Source: Rhabdophis nuchalis (taxonomy: Eukaryota; Chordata; Lepidosauria; Squamata; Natricidae). Taken from it: a stretch of 64,000 bases of DNA. Location: NCBI GenBank assembly GCA_039707465.1, contig CM077644.1, forward strand, positions 217,129,462-217,193,461, written 5' to 3'. Of the stretch, positions 1 through 11,975 are shown one piece after another. Under the pieces are notes generated by a model. That model worked only from the letters and a program-made list of their open reading frames with translations. It was not told the origin of the DNA and searched no databases. Each line of letters starts with the position of its first letter. Position 1 is the first letter of the stretch. Made by a program: the position numbers and the translations under genes.

Positions 1-165
1 CGAAAATAAGACAGGGTCTTATTTTCTTTTGACCTTATTTTTGGGGAGGTCTTATTATTTTTGAAGTGCAGGAGGCAGAGAGCGTGTTCATCTCATGGTG
101 GCGGCTGTGTTGCAACATTTTCAGGTAGGGCTTATTTTGGGGGAGGGCTTATTTTAAGTACTCAA
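1..165. mobile_element. Left part of a small non-autonomous DNA transposon, split by an L2 LINE
   Basis: The segment is built from repeated phrases such as AAAATAAGAC and GGTCTTATTTT, typical of a short palindrome-rich reptile element. Matching phrases resume at 3604-3680 (gggcttattatcc, aggccttatttt, then gggaacagggta), directly after the L2 LINE ends. The simplest reading is one element cut in two by the LINE. The superfamily is not certain from what is visible, and the left end runs off the window. Confidence 0.6.
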
Positions 166-3100
166 GATTAGATCTCCTTCGCCTGTGGGAGGTTCCTCTC
201 TTGCAGGCCTGGCCCCCTAGTCTAACACGGGCCCACCTCGAGGAAGGATTGATAGATCCAGAGAGGTGGGTGAAGCGCAAACTCAGGGGCTTTTTATCAA
301 AAATTTTAATCCGGATTTTAAGGGGTTCGAGGGGGGGAGGGTTTATTCAGTTAGAGGGGGGTCAAGGTACAGGGTCGGATGGCGGAGCTAGGGAAAAGGA
401 TAGGTCCATTAAGGAGGGGGGAGTGGGGGTCATTCCTAGGGAGGGTTTTCCCATTCGATCGGTCTTGGGGAGGGGCAGGGGTGGTGAGAGACAGGGTGTC
501 CATCGTGTGTTGGGGGATCGTGGCCGCTGGCTACAAGCAGTCACCCGCACCAACCCCCTGTGCTCCCCTCGGGGGCTAGGCGGTCAGGGATTACAGAGCC
601 AGGGCCCCAGGCTGATGTTCTGCAATGCCAGGTCCGTGATGAATAAAGCCCCCCTCATAAATGACCTTGTGTCAGAGGGGGACCCAGACCTGGTGGGAAT
701 TACGGAGACCTGGTTGGGCCTTGAGGGGGGTTTACCCCTCGTGGATATGTGCCCACCAGGCTACCGTGCATTCCATCAGCCTCGGGCCCTAGGCAGGGGT
801 GGAGGGGTGGCAGTTATTGTTAAGGAAGGTCTTGAGCCAAAGGAGACCACTGTACTACAGACTACCGGCTGTGAGTCCCTCTATGTGAAGTGGGGCCTAG
901 GGAGGCAGTTGGGCTTGCTGATTGTATACCTGGCTCCCCGCTATGTAACAGCAGCCCTGCCCGAGCTCCTCGGGGTGATCGCCGAGATGGCGGTTGAATC
1001 CCCCAGACTACTAGTCGTGGGGGATTTTAACCTGCCATCGGCGGGCGAAACATCCGAGGTAGCTCGGGAGTTCATGGCTGCCATGATGGCCATGGACCTG
1101 ACCCAAGTAGTTCAGGGTCCCACGCACATTGGAGGACACACGCTGGATCTTATCTTTGTCTCTGGCCAGTGGAGAAGTGATCTTGGAATCGGGGACTTAA
1201 TCATCTCACTCTTGTCATGGACACATCACTCTCTCCTTTGGCTCGACTTTCCAATCGCCACACCCCACCGCGGGGAGGTGGTTCCGCCCCAAGCGCCTGA
1301 TGGACCCAGAAAGGTTCCAGAGGGAGCTTGTGCCAATACCTGTATCCCTGCCCCGCGACTCGATTGAGGACCTAGTGGCCGCATGGTATAGTGCAGCCAC
1401 GGGGGCCTTGGACCGAGTTGCGCCCTTGCAGCCTCTCAGGCGGCATCGAATCACTCAGGCTCCATGGTTTACCGAGGAACTGAGGGGGATGAAATGCCGC
1501 AAGAGACGCCTAGAGAGTAGGTGGAGATCCTCTCGATCCGAAGCTGACCGAACACTAGTAAGAGCCCATATAAGGATTTATTTAGTGCCGATAAGAGTGG
1601 CCAAACATGAGTATTGTGCCACCCTTATCGCATCCGCAGAGAACTGCCCTGTTGCCCTGTTTGGGGTGACCCGCTCCCTCTTTCATCAGAGGCCGCGGGA
1701 AGCCCCCTTGCAGGGTCGAGCAGAGGAATTTGGAGTGTATCTGCAGGATAAAATCACTCAGATTCGGAACGAGTTGCCCTCCACTACAAGTTCTCCAGCC
1801 GGACTGTCCGAGGCTGGTCTTGAGACAACATCTTGGGAGGAGTTTGACTTTGTCACTACCGAGGATATGGACAGGTTGTCAAAGAGACTTAGGGCCACCA
1901 CATGTTTATTGGACCCGTGTCCCTCCTGGCTTGTACTGGCATCCTGGGAGGTTACAGGAGGCTGGCTCCAGGATATTGTGAATGCACCTTGAGTGAGGGG
2001 TACTTACCTACCGCCTTGAAAGAGGCGGTGGTGAGACATCTCCTCAATAAGCCTTCCCTGGACCCACCATTATTGGAAAATTATCGTCCGGTCTCCAACC
2101 TTCACTTTTTAGCAAAGGTTGTAGAGAGTGTGGTGGCCCAACAGTTTCCTCGGCACCTGCAGGAAATTGATTATCTAGACCCACGCCAGTCCGGCTTCCG
2201 GCCCGGTCACAGTACTGAGACGGCATTGGTCGCGTTGGTGGATGATCTCTGGAGGGCACGAGATAGAGGTTATTCCTCTATCCTAGTCCTGTTAGACGTC
2301 TCAGCGGCTTTTGATACCATCGACCATGGTATCCTATTGCACCGACTGGGGGGATTGGGGGTGAGAGGCACCCTTTTATGGTGGTTCTCGTCCTACCTCT
2401 TTGGTCGGTCGCAATGTGTGTTGGCAGGAGGGCAGAGGTCGACTCCGAGGCCCCTGACATGTGGGGTTCCTCAGGGGTCAGTCCTCTCGCCTCTCCTGTT
2501 CAACACCTATATGAAGCCGCTGGGCGAGATCATCCGTGGTTTTGGGGTGGAATACCATCTGTACGCTGATGATACTCAGCTGTACATATCCACCCCAAAC
2601 CACCCCAACGATGGTGTCAAGGTGCTGTCCCGGTGTCTGGAGGCCATACGGGTTTGGATGGGTAGTAACAAACTCAAGTTCAACCTGTCCAAGACCGAGT
2701 GGCTGTGGTTTCCGGCGGCCCGGTTCAGCCAGGTAAGTCCAACACTGGCCATTGGGGGTGAAACTCTGACCCCCATGGAGAGGGCGCGCAATTTGTGTGT
2801 CCTCCTGGATTCTCGGCTGTCCATGGATGATCATGTGACAGCCGTGGCCAGGGGGGCGTTTTATCAGGTATGCTTGATTCGCCAATTGCGCCCCTTACTG
2901 GACTGGGTTGCCCTTCGCACAGTCACTCAAGCTCTCGTGACGTCCCGGCTGGACTACTGCAATGCTCTCTACATGGGGCTCGCTTGAGGTGCACTCGAAG
3001 GTTGCAGTTAGTTCAGAACGCAGCCACGCGGGTGATTATGGGGGCCACAAGGCAATCCCACGTAACACCACTCCTGCGCGAGCTGCACTGGCTACCTGTG

Positions 3101-3603
3101 ACCTTTCGGGTGCACTTCAAGGTGTTGACAACCATCTTTAAAGCGCTCCATGGCTCGGGGCCTAGCTACATACGAGACCGCCTCCTGCCCCATACTTCCC
3201 TTCGACTGATCCGCTCCCACAGAGAGGGCCTTCTCCAGGTGCCATCGACCGGACAATGCCGGTTAGCGACACCCAGGGGAAGAGCCTTCTCTGTGGCAGG
3301 CCCTACCCTCTGGAACGACCTGTCCCCCGAATTACGTAACATCTCGGACCTCCACCTGTTCCGCCAGCGCCTTAAAACACTTCTGTTCCAACAAGCCGGC
3401 CTAATATAACCCCCGATACTGAATTTTAACATTGTAAATTTTAATTAGAGATTTTATGTTGGTTTTAGCACGGGATTATTATTTAATAGTTTTTTTAATA
3501 TGGGTATTTATATGTATGTTTTGGTTTTAAATTGCCTGTGCACCACCCTGGGTCCTTTTTTAGAAAAAGGGCGGGGTATAAATTGGATAAATAAATAAAT
3601 AAA
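157..3603 (+). mobile_element. L2-type (CR1 clade) LINE, nearly full length, decayed
   Basis: This non-LTR retrotransposon reads in order: a 5' region, an apurinic-like endonuclease, a reverse transcriptase, a C-terminal region and a 3' end with the phrase CTGTGCACCACCCTGGGTCC followed by (AAAT)n. The same 3' end recurs at least eight times in this window, so it marks a family. A 7-bp direct repeat TATTTTA lies at 150-156 and 3604-3610 and may be the TSD, although L2 and CR1 elements often lack clear ones. Frameshifts split the coding region, so this copy cannot be autonomous. Its length of about 3.4 kb suggests little 5' truncation. Confidence 0.85.
201..3409 (+). pseudogene. L2 LINE ORF2 (endonuclease/reverse transcriptase), broken by frameshifts
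   Basis: Four overlapping frames cover the protein: 201-1367, 1300-1992, 1902-2987 and 2870-3409. The first holds an endonuclease with FCNARSV, GITETWLG, GDFNL and GGHTLDLIF. At the final catalytic motif it reads SWTHHSLL where the family normally has S(D/T)DH, so the general-base Asp appears lost. The third holds the polymerase with [23 protein letters not shown] and YADDTQLY, so the catalytic YADD is still present. The fourth holds the LHWLPV and AFSVAGPTLWN region typical of the L2 C-terminus. At least three frameshifts separate the pieces. No N-terminal ORF1 is visible. Confidence 0.85.
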
Positions 3604-3685
3604 TATTTTAGCACAGGGCTTAAAGCCTGATTGGGCTTATTATCCAGGGAGGCCTTATTTTCAAGGGAACAGGGTACAGTTGGGA
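3604..3685. mobile_element. Right part of the DNA transposon split by the L2 LINE
   Basis: It continues the element at 1-165, with the phrases gggcttattatcc and aggccttatttt and a terminal gggaacagggta. It sits immediately 3' of the LINE tail. Confidence 0.55.
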
Positions 3686-3689
3686 ACAT

Positions 3690-4440
3690 ATCAAATCATA
3701 TGAAAAATGGGCAATCAGTGAGAAACAGGTTAAGACAAACAGCAGACAAAAATTACCATCCTGTTAGCCCCTTTTCTGTTTTTGCATACACAAACATACA
3801 ATTGCAATGCCCTTGGATTTAGATTCACAGCCTTGAACGTGCTCCACTGGGGACTTCCCACCATCTAAATCCCAATCAAATGTCTCCAAGGAGGTTTGTT
3901 CAGGTAAAGAGGACACAGTATCAGGCTGCATCAGGAAGCAAGGTTGTTCAAATGAATTCAGGTTTATTGCATGCTAACACTCTCTATAAGAATCTGAACT
4001 ACTAATTTTCAAGGCAAATTAGCGGTAGATAAGAATTAAGATAAGAAAGACAAGTCAACAGAATTCAAGGTGGGGTGGACTTAGATTTCTTGTGGGTATG
4101 AAGGGACTCAAGACTGATATGCTTGATGCTCCCTCAGACTCAGTCTGGTCATCTTCTACCTAAACACGGGAACCATGGACCTCCAAAATTGACAGGCGTA
4201 CCAAAAATAGTGACCTGCCCCTAACCCTGATCCTGCCAACTACATCTGATGGTTGTGGTAAAAAATGCCAATTGACATACACAACTGTAGTGATCACTGG
4301 CCCCCTGATAAAATAACTCTGAAGAGTCCCAAAGCCCATAGGATTACAAGTTATATACTCTCTACATGATACCCAGGACTTAGAAAAACTGCAAATTATG
4401 ACACCACATCTACTGTAGGAATGTAGTAACCGACAACAAC
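3690..4440. other. Non-genic stretch, nothing identified
   Basis: AT-rich sequence without long open frames, splice-bounded exons or a repeat I can name. Confidence 0.4.
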
Positions 4441-5000
4441 ATGGAATGACCTTGTTGTGATCTAGCTAGGTGTCTCTATATTCAACTCTTCTAAAGAGAT
4501 TCCATCTGGAAATAGTCTTGCAAATGACTTGTTGCAACATGAACCTAGCCCCCAAAAGTAGGCAGGGGTTTGGAATACATTTAAGATAACTTTCCCACAA
4601 AGACAATGAGATATTCTGGAATTTCCATTTTTCTAAGCACATTTCATCTCTCAACACCATAGTACAATCAAAGGCATTTCTATAATCAGTGATATGCATA
4701 TTGACTTATTTTTCGTATCCCTTGGTTTTCTCAATTATCTTGCACGTTATCAGCAATGATGTTTCATGCCTCTTGAACTTGTCTAAAGCTATTTTGAACA
4801 TCTGGCATTTCCCTTTTTATGGCTGGCTCTAATCTGCATTAGATGATCTTAACTATTATTTTGCTAGCATGTGAAATTAAGGATATTGAAAAATAGTTTT
4901 CACACCATGTAAAATGTCACACCTTGTTAAAATTTATTCTTCCTGGTGATGTTCATGTATATAGGCAACCCCAAGCCATTTACTAAACTAAACTGAAATC
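4440..5000 (-). mobile_element. Old RTE-like LINE relic (antisense)
   Basis: The + strand carries decayed phrases of an antisense reverse transcriptase, including accatagtacaatcaaaggc, gttttcacaccatg and gttcatgtatataggc. Very similar phrases recur at about 6780-6900. No open frame survives. The clade assignment is tentative. Confidence 0.4.
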
Positions 5001-5040
5001 AGGTCATTATAGCATAGTTCCACAATTGCCTTCAGACTCA

Positions 5041-5661
5041 CCAATGCTCTCTACATGGGGCTTCCCTTGAGGTGCACTCGAAAGCTACAGTTAGTGCAGA
5101 ATGCAGTCGCGCGGGTGATTACGGGAGCCTCTAGATGCTCCCATATAACACCGATCCTGCACGAGCTGCACTGGCTTCCTGTGGTCTTTCAGGTGCGCTT
5201 CAAGGTCTTGACGACCATCTTCAAAGCGCTCCATGGCTCAGGACCTAGTTACATGCGAGACCGTCTCCTGCCCCATACATCCCTTAGATCGATCCGCTCC
5301 CACAGAGAGGGCCTTCTCAGGGTGCTGTCGGCCGGACAATGCCGACTGACGACACCCAGGGGAAGGGCCTGTGGAACGACCTACCCCCTGAACTCCGCAC
5401 CATCACCGACCTCCGCCTCTTCCGCCAGTGTTTAAAAACACACTTGTTTCATCAAGCCGGCCTAACATAGCCTCCGCTGTGACTAGAATTAGATAGTTTT
5501 AAAATGGGGATTTTAATTGGTTTTAGCGCAGGTCTGAAATATTTAATAGTTTTTTAAATTTTGTATTTTGTATATTTATATGTTATTTTAAATTCCTGTG
5601 CGCCGCTCTGGGTCCTTTTGGAGAAGGGCGGGATATAAATCAAATAAAACTCAAACTCAAA
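5041..5661 (+). mobile_element. L2-type LINE, 5'-truncated 3' end
   Basis: It begins inside the reverse transcriptase C-terminal region ([19 protein letters not shown]). An open piece at 5055-5435 includes LHWLPV, and the copy ends in the family tail with gcgccgctctgggtcc and an AAT/ACTC-rich end. Compared with the 3.0-3.4 kb copy it lacks a short stretch near 5370, between the GRA and CGTT residues, which breaks the frame. Confidence 0.85.
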
Positions 5662-5689
5662 GCTCACCACAGTTGGACAAAATTCCACT

Positions 5690-6110
5690 ACAGATAGTCC
5701 CTGATTTATAAACAGTTGCTTAACAACTGATCAAAATTATGACATCCTCAGAAGGGATGCTTTAATGCCTGTAAAGCACTTCGGCCTATCATAAAACATT
5801 GCAACCTATCCCTGTAGTCAAATGGCAGCATTAGGGTACTTGGTAACTGAGTCACATTTATGACTGGTAGCAGCCAGCCATGGTCATAGGACCAAAATTT
5901 GTGACTGTTTCCAAGTTTCTGGGGAAAAAAAATTGATGTTTCCAGAAAAAGAAAAGAAAAACCTATTTGGAAAAATGGATTTGGATAACAACCACTATAA
6001 AAATGGTGGAAAGATCAGATTTGGTCATGTGGGTACCTTGATTTATGATAACAATGACTTATGACTGGAATTCTGGTCCCAACTTTCATAGACTACATGT
6101 AATATTATTA
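5690..6110. mobile_element. Degraded mariner-like element (family with AGGTAGTCC ends)
   Basis: It starts with tacagatagtccctgattta and keeps several family phrases (gcttaacaactg, gtcatgtggg, atgacttatgactgg). It resembles the better copies at 27072-27420 and 53404-53795. No transposase is visible. Confidence 0.4.
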
Positions 6111-6159
6111 ACTTTCCCATCTTATTTATAGTGACTGAATCAGATTTCAGGCAATTTTG

Positions 6160-6900
6160 GAACTATGCTAGAATGAGAAATTGAAAGTGGTGTTAATGAA
6201 GACTGATATTTACAATTCTGACAAAACATGAAGATGCCTTCAGCTTCACCACAACTGTGGCTAAAATTTCTTTAATGCTTTCTAATGTTCCCAAGGTCTT
6301 ATCTGTTTGAATCAGGTTTCAGTGGAGTCACCTGTCTTTTCACACACAAAAAAGGAAATCTTTTAGATGTGTGAGAATTTAATTTGAATCTATCAAAAGA
6401 TTAATCTGAGGTATGATGCCAAGCACAAATGTTGCAATAAAAAAAAGAAAGGAGATGAATTTCATATAGTTTCATACTTCTACAAATAATGCATTTATAT
6501 ATGCACTGAATATATTTTGCTTGAAGGAAAATGGTCTGATATTCTATTTTGCATATTTGAGTTTAGAAGCTAAATGCATTAAAAATACAATCATTAAGAA
6601 TACCAAAATGTAACACTCAACTCAAGAGCAACTATTTATATATGTGGACATTTGGAAATTGTATTGCAAATGTAAAAATATTGAAAATTAGGCATTGGTC
6701 AAAAAAGGTTTAAGATCACTAGACTACCTATAGAAGAACTCAAATCTAGTCCTGACATTGTTCAGCATGTTGCTTAATCCTAAACATTATTTTGTTAGCA
6801 GATGAAGTAAAGAATATTATGCAATAATTTATATACCAGTACTTTGTTATATCTACTCCATTTAGTGATGTGCATGTATGTAGGCATCCTTTTGGTTATT
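6160..6900. repeat. Old dispersed repeat, also present at 14960-15460
   Basis: Several phrases occur in the same order in both places: aaattgaaag, gttaatgaaga, acatgaagatgcc, actcaactcaagagcaac, ttgcaaatgtaaaaata and gaagaac. The two are in the same orientation about 8.8 kb apart. The 3' part (6780-6900) resembles the antisense RTE-like relic near 4900. Confidence 0.5.
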
Positions 6901-7529
6901 TGAAGACTGTGTTAGCAATGAAGAAATCATTGGATTGGTGAAAGTTGGTAAGTCATTCTCAATTTCAATTTTCTGGATCATAAAGTCTAACTATATTTTC
7001 CTCTTTAATACTTCCAGCATTGGCATTCCAGTCTTCAACCACATTTTGCTTGTGTGCGAACCGAATGTTAAACTGGTAGGATCCCACCCCTGAATGATTT
7101 TCATGTCTTTGGTAACCCTGCTGTGATTATAAACCCTTGGCCTACATTCCCATGGTTTTGGCTTATCCTTTCTGGAACATCTTCCAGTGAAATGAGACAA
7201 CATAGCAGGGTAAGGGTGGGAAGGCATTGAAATGACTGTAGAAAAATAAATACAAAAAATGAAATACAATATTAGAAGAAGAAAAAGAACAACAAAAAAG
7301 AGAGATTGATAACTTCATAGATAATAGTAGTCGTGATTTTAAAGAATTAAAATGATATTGTTAAACTCATAAAAGAAATAAAAGGGCTGTCCCTCTTCCT
7401 CTCCCAACTGAAATTTCCCATAATTCAAAATAATAATTTCATAATTTCAGGTTGCCTATGTCCACTGAAAGAAAGAAGGCATAGGCATTCTATCTAAAAT
7501 ATATTTTAGTTTGCAATACTATATGAAAA

Positions 7530-7775
7530 TGAAAATTTTTACCCTGCCAACAGAAGTGCGTATAGTCAAGGCTATGGTTTTCCCAGTTGCAATGTATAGT
7601 TGTGAAAGTTGGACCATAAGGAAGGCTGAGCGCCAAAGAATTGAGGCCTTTGAACTATGATGCTGGAGAAGACTCCTGAGAGTCCCTTGGACTGCAAGGC
7701 GATAAAACCGGTCAGTCCTAGAGGAGAGCAACCCTGACTGCTCTTTAAAAGGCCAGATCATGAAGATGAAACTCA
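7530..7775 (+). mobile_element. BovB (RTE) LINE, first part of a 3' end split by CR1
   Basis: It is the coding end of the BovB reverse transcriptase protein in sense orientation, with the phrases gccttgac-type atagtcaaggctatgg, caatgtatagttgtgaaag and tcccttggactgcaagg. The frame is decayed. It breaks at gatgaaactcaaata and resumes after the CR1 at 8217. Confidence 0.8.
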
Positions 7776-8216
7776 AATAAAACTCAAAGATGATTAGGGG
7801 ACTGGAGGCTAAAACATATGAGGAACAGTTGCAGGAACTGGGTATGTCTAGCTTAATGAAAAGAAGGACTAGAGGAAACATGATAGCAGTCTTCTGATAT
7901 CTCAGAGGCTGCCACAAAGAAGAGGGAGTCAAACTATTCTCCAAAGCACCTGAGGACAGAACAAGAAGCAATGGGTAGAAACTAATCAAGGAGAGAAGCA
8001 ACTTAGAACTGAGGAGAAATTTCCTGACAGTTAGAAGAATTAACCAGTGGAACAGAAGTTGCCTCCAGAAGTTGTGAATGCCCCAACACTGGAAGTCTTT
8101 AAGAAGATGTTGGATAGCCATTTGTCTGAAACAGTATAGGGTTTCCTGCATAGGCAGGGGCTTGGACTAGAAGACCTCCAAGGTCCCTTCCAACTCTGCT
8201 ATTGTATTGTATTGTA
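7776..8216 (+). mobile_element. CR1 LINE 3' end inserted in BovB
   Basis: A 5'-truncated CR1 carrying the family phrases gaacagttgcaggaactggg, gcctccagaagttgtgaatg and ggtcccttccaactctgc. It ends in an ATTGT pentamer repeat. The BovB phrase aaatactttggc resumes directly after it, so the CR1 is the younger insertion. Confidence 0.85.
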
Positions 8217-8455
8217 TTAAATACTTTGGCTACCTAATGAGAAGGAAGGACTCACTGGAGAAGTGCCTAATGCTGGAAAAGATTGAGGGCAAAAGAAGAA
8301 GGAGACAACAGAGGATGAAGTGACTGGATGGAGTCACTGAAACAGTAGCGTGAGCTTAAATGGACTCCAGAGGATGGTAGAGGACAGGAAGGCCTGGAGA
8401 AACGTCCATGGGGTTGGGGTCAGACACAACTTCACAACTAACAACAACAATAAAA
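8217..8455 (+). mobile_element. BovB LINE, second part (3' terminus)
   Basis: It continues aaatactttggctacctaatg through ggagtcactgaaacag to the 3' end, with ggtcagacacaacttcac and a CAACAATA-type tail. This 3' terminus matches in reverse complement the pieces at 11872, 21645 and 48797. Confidence 0.8.
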
Positions 8456-8540
8456 ATGAAGTTGGGAATTAAGCTTTGTCATTATTGCATTTTGCCCAGC
8501 TTTTCAAACAACTATTAAAGAAATAACCCTATGCTTATAC

Positions 8541-8751
8541 CAGTGGTGGGTTCCTACTGGTTCGGACCAATTCGCCCCCGAACTGGTTCCCCAGGCTGCA
8601 CCAGTGGTGCTGCCATCTTATTTTTCAGTTCTGCACATGCACAGAGCAATTTTAATTGCATTGTGTATGTGCGCATATTGCGCATGCGCACACAGTGTGC
8701 ATCAAGTGCACACACGGTGACCTGGAGTAGTGCTTGTGGAACTTACCCCTC
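8541..8751. mobile_element. Non-autonomous hAT element, family B
   Basis: It opens with CAGTGGTGGGTTCC and the phrase ctactggttcggacc, like the copies at 46776 and 53086. An 8-bp direct repeat GCTTATAC flanks it (8533-8540 and 8752-8759), the size expected for hAT. The right terminal repeat is eroded. Confidence 0.65.
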
Positions 8752-8879
8752 GCTTATACCTTTGAGAAATAATTCTAACCCTATTAAAACTGAACAACCT
8801 GATAGTCAGGCTTTTATGAAAACAAAGTTTCTGCGATTGCTAGCAATAATCTTGAGAGTGACTTATATGTAGGTAGACT

Positions 8880-9399
8880 TATATTTAAAGTCATAACTGT
8901 TTTATAGTGAATTTTAGCAGAGTCAGTTGTTTTTCACACTTGATGATTAGTTATTACTCTGAGAAAAACTCATCCCTCCCAAAATGCTGTTTTCATAAAA
9001 TTACCACATATGTATACGTGTTCCTGCATCTTGGCAGCCTCAAAGGGTAAGTTGTTTTTGAATATATGATAATTTATTTGCTGTACAATCTGAAAGTTCA
9101 GTTTTTCTCATATTTGAGGAATCAGATTGGATGCAACCAATTACTAAACTGAAGCCCAGATCTTGATTTCTGAGAACAGTGTCATTTACATTATGATCAC
9201 CTAAGGTTTGTACGTTCACTAGTCAATATGCATAATTATCTTGAGGCCTTGGGGTATGGACATTCTCCAAGCATGGTGCAACAAGGCTTAAGTAATGTGC
9301 TGGTCTTCCTGGTCTACCTTTTTTTTTTGCATTTTCTTAAAAATGATTATATACTTCATTTCACAGGAAGGAAATTCATTGGCTGCATTCTGTTGCATG
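8880..9399. other. Non-genic stretch, nothing identified
   Basis: AT-rich sequence with short spurious frames. No repeat or exon is recognised. Confidence 0.4.
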
Positions 9400-9413
9400 A
9401 ACTTTATTGTCTT

Positions 9414-11297
9414 GTTTTGAAAAAGTTTTATTGGGAAATACAAATTTTATAAAAATAGGATAAGGGAATATAAGGAGTTACAAAGACATTTTGAGAACCT
9501 CTATGTCGGAAGTGTCGGCCCCCTCCGAGGCTTCATAAAAAAAAATAGATAATACAATAAAGTTTTCATTTTTTCTACAAAGTGGAAAGAGATACAAATA
9601 TTTTATTTTAAAATCTATGCAATCAATCATTTGTAAACATCCAAATAAGAGTTGTACTATACAGAAATAAAGTCACTTGTGAGATCTAAGTCTTTTGGCA
9701 ATTGTATCTTCCCCTCCCTGACCTCCAGTGGGCGGAGCCATGGCCCCCTCCGTTTCCCCATTTTTGTCCTCCAGGATTGGGGAGTGTTTTTTTAAGAAAG
9801 GCTTCCGCCTCTGCAATTGTTTTAATTCTTACTCTTCCCTCCTCCCAGAGCACCAACATTTCCTCGGTCATCAACCACCTGAAGCAGACCCCCTTTTTGA
9901 ATAATCTTTTTGATAAGAAGGAATATTTCCTCCTTATCTCTTTAATCTTTTTCGGGATCTGTTTCAAGATGGCAATCTCATTCTGTTGGTAAATTAAAGG
10001 ACCGTCTCTCTGTGCTCTCAGGATCCCCTCCCTTGTTGACCTTCTTACAAATTTAATATGTATCTCTCTGGGTACTTCATTTATCCTGGCATATGCTGAG
10101 TTAATTCTATAAGACATCCTTTCAAAATCCATCCTAAACATATGACCAGCCAAATCCACTATTTCATTGTGAGAATTTTTTAGCTCTTCCCTTGTCACAG
10201 CCATCCCCCCCTCCAGTCCATCAATTCTTTGTTTATTTTCCATTAGTGCTTTCTGTGTCTCCAAAAGTTCTAATTTTGAACTGACATTATCTTTCCGGAT
10301 TTCTTTAATTTCTTTCATAATGTTTTGAAGAATTTCCTCTATTGTTGATAACTGTGTAGCTTCCACCTCTGTTTCTTTGGGTAACATTGAAGTAATCTTA
10401 GGTTGGAGTGTCTGCTTTTTTGAAGCCATAATGAAAGTTTTAAGTCCTTGTCACTAAAATGGCATCTGTTGGAGAGGCAGTCCGTGAGGCAAGGAGAGAG
10501 CAAAAGCCAATGTCCAAATTCAAAGGTCCGTTTGGTTATAATCCAGAGAGAAAACAAGTTCTTAAAGGCAATCAGATAAAAAAAAACAAAGAAGGCACAT
10601 CAGGGAAAGGTCCAAGTAATCAATTACGTTCATCCATTAATAAAAAGAGAAGAACAGTCCCGAACACAAGGGAGTGTCAGCAATTTTCCAAGAAAAGTAT
10701 GTCTCCTGAGAACAAAGGAACACCATCTTCCCCCGCTCTCCTGGAAGCCGCCGAGAGCTGGTGAAAGTCATTTCAGTTGTTGCCAGACTTCGATACAAAG
10801 TATCCAGAGATCGTAAAAGAAAGACTTTCACTATGGTTTTTTTTTAAAAATCGGATGTTGATTCGTCTGCCTACCCAAGCCTGGGGAGCATTTCTAAATG
10901 CCGCTTTTTTTTCTTTTCCAAGGGTTTTTTTTACAAACTCCCCCCTCCTTCTTCTTTCAAACTGAAAGTTGAGAGCATTAAAACAAAATCACTCACGATC
11001 CACTTTGCAGCCAGGAGCCCCGGTGTTGCCTCCAGTCCCGGCGTTTCAGTCCTTCTTTAAACGCGATAGCTGTTCCAGCTCTCCATCGGCGAAGGGGACG
11101 ACCTCCACCCCCGCGACTCGTTCCTCTGCGCCTAGGTTGAAGCGGGGGCCGTTGGGGTGGGGGGATTCCCCGCAAGCCGCCCGTACAGCAGGGGCTCTTT
11201 ACAAGAGCCCCCTGCCCCCGGGGGGGCCGCAGAAGCAACCAGGCGGCGGACGAGCACAAGACCCAACCGTCGTCTCTGGCCAACCGGAAGGAAGTTC
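9414..11297 (-). mobile_element. ORF1-only L1 retrotransposon (HAL1-like), copy 1
   Basis: A complete insertion bounded by a perfect 14-bp TSD, AACTTTATTGTCTT (9400-9413 and 11298-11311). Read on the minus strand it has a GC-rich 5' UTR of about 870 bp, an ORF1 at 10429-9686, a 3' UTR of about 270 bp with AATAAAACTTTTTC, and a short A-rich end. There is no ORF2, and none was lost by 5' truncation because the 5' UTR is present. The 5' UTR aligns phrase by phrase with the copy at 12312-14286. Non-autonomous L1 derivatives with only ORF1 are known in mammals as HAL1, and the arrangement here is the same. Confidence 0.85.
9686..10429 (-). pseudogene. L1 ORF1p-like RNA-binding protein with internal deletion
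   Basis: The 247-codon frame starts MASKKQT, like the intact copy at 13181. An N-terminal coiled coil (about residues 20-105) is followed by the end of the RRM-like domain (INSAYARINEVPREIHIKF) and the C-terminal domain (EIAILKQIPKKIKEIRRKYS). Compared with the other copy, 42 codons between MSY and RINS are missing in frame. The two break points share a TAT trinucleotide, and the loss removes the first half of the RRM. After FLKK an extra A in an A-run shifts the frame, so the end reads TLPNPGGQ instead of the family C-terminus. It is probably non-functional for RNA binding. Confidence 0.8.
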
Positions 11298-11465
11298 AAC
11301 TTTATTGTCTTATAAAATGTAAAAGATGATAAATACTTTTCACAGAGCTGTATGTTATTGTAAATCATACCTGGGTAATACTACAAACCAGGGGCAAGTT
11401 TTTAAAATAATTCTAGTGGTTATTACAAAATTGAATAAAACACAACAGTTGATCATTCAATTGTA

Positions 11466-11820
11466 CAGTGGTACCTCGGTTCACGAACGCCTCTGTTCAC
11501 GACCAATTCGGTTTACGAACAGAAATTTTCCTCAAAATGTGCTCCGGTGCACGAACTCTGCTTCGGTTGACGAACAGGAACCGCAGCCATTTTTAATGTA
11601 TTCCTGGCTGTCACATGGTTGTGACTTCCTGTAGGAAGATCGTAGAGAGAAGAAAACACAGAAAAAAGCCCCAGCACGCACACTGTGAGTACTTTCAGTG
11701 ACTTTTTTTTTATTTTTGCTATGCTTTTAGCATATGGAAAACTGTGCCTCGGTTCACGACCAATTCGGTTCGCAACCAGAGTCATTTCACGAATTAAGTT
11801 CATGAACCGAGGTACCACTG
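11466..11820. mobile_element. Mariner-type non-autonomous element, TA target duplication
   Basis: The terminal inverted repeats are CAGTGGTACCTCGGTTCA on the left and its complement TGAACCGAGGTACCACTG on the right. They are flanked by TA on both sides (11464-11465 and 11821-11822). Internal sub-repeats of gttcacgaccaattcggt occur near both ends. No transposase frame is present. Confidence 0.85.
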
Positions 11821-11871
11821 TATTTTTAAATATATATATATATATATGATTTTCCTGCTTCTGTTTTATTT

Positions 11872-11975
11872 TTGGTTGTTGCTGTTATTGTTAGTTGTGA
11901 AGTCAGGTCCGACCCATAGTGACCCCATGGACAATGTTCCTCCAGGCCTTCCTGTCATTATTTTTGGTACCATGG
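11872..11975 (-). mobile_element. BovB LINE 3' terminus fragment (antisense)
   Basis: Contains gttagttgtgaagtcaggtc, gaccccatggacaatgttcc and tccaggccttcctgtc, the reverse complement of the BovB end at 8390-8455. Confidence 0.75.

Noticed and set aside
7519..8151. A 210-residue minus-strand frame
   Set aside because: It runs antisense through BovB and CR1, both of which are in sense orientation here. It is a shadow frame.
10969..11322. A Pro/Gly-rich 117-residue frame in GC-rich DNA, possibly a separate gene or CpG-island promoter
   Set aside because: It lies in the 5' UTR of ORF1-only L1 copy 1, on the opposite strand, and matches the 5' UTR of copy 2.
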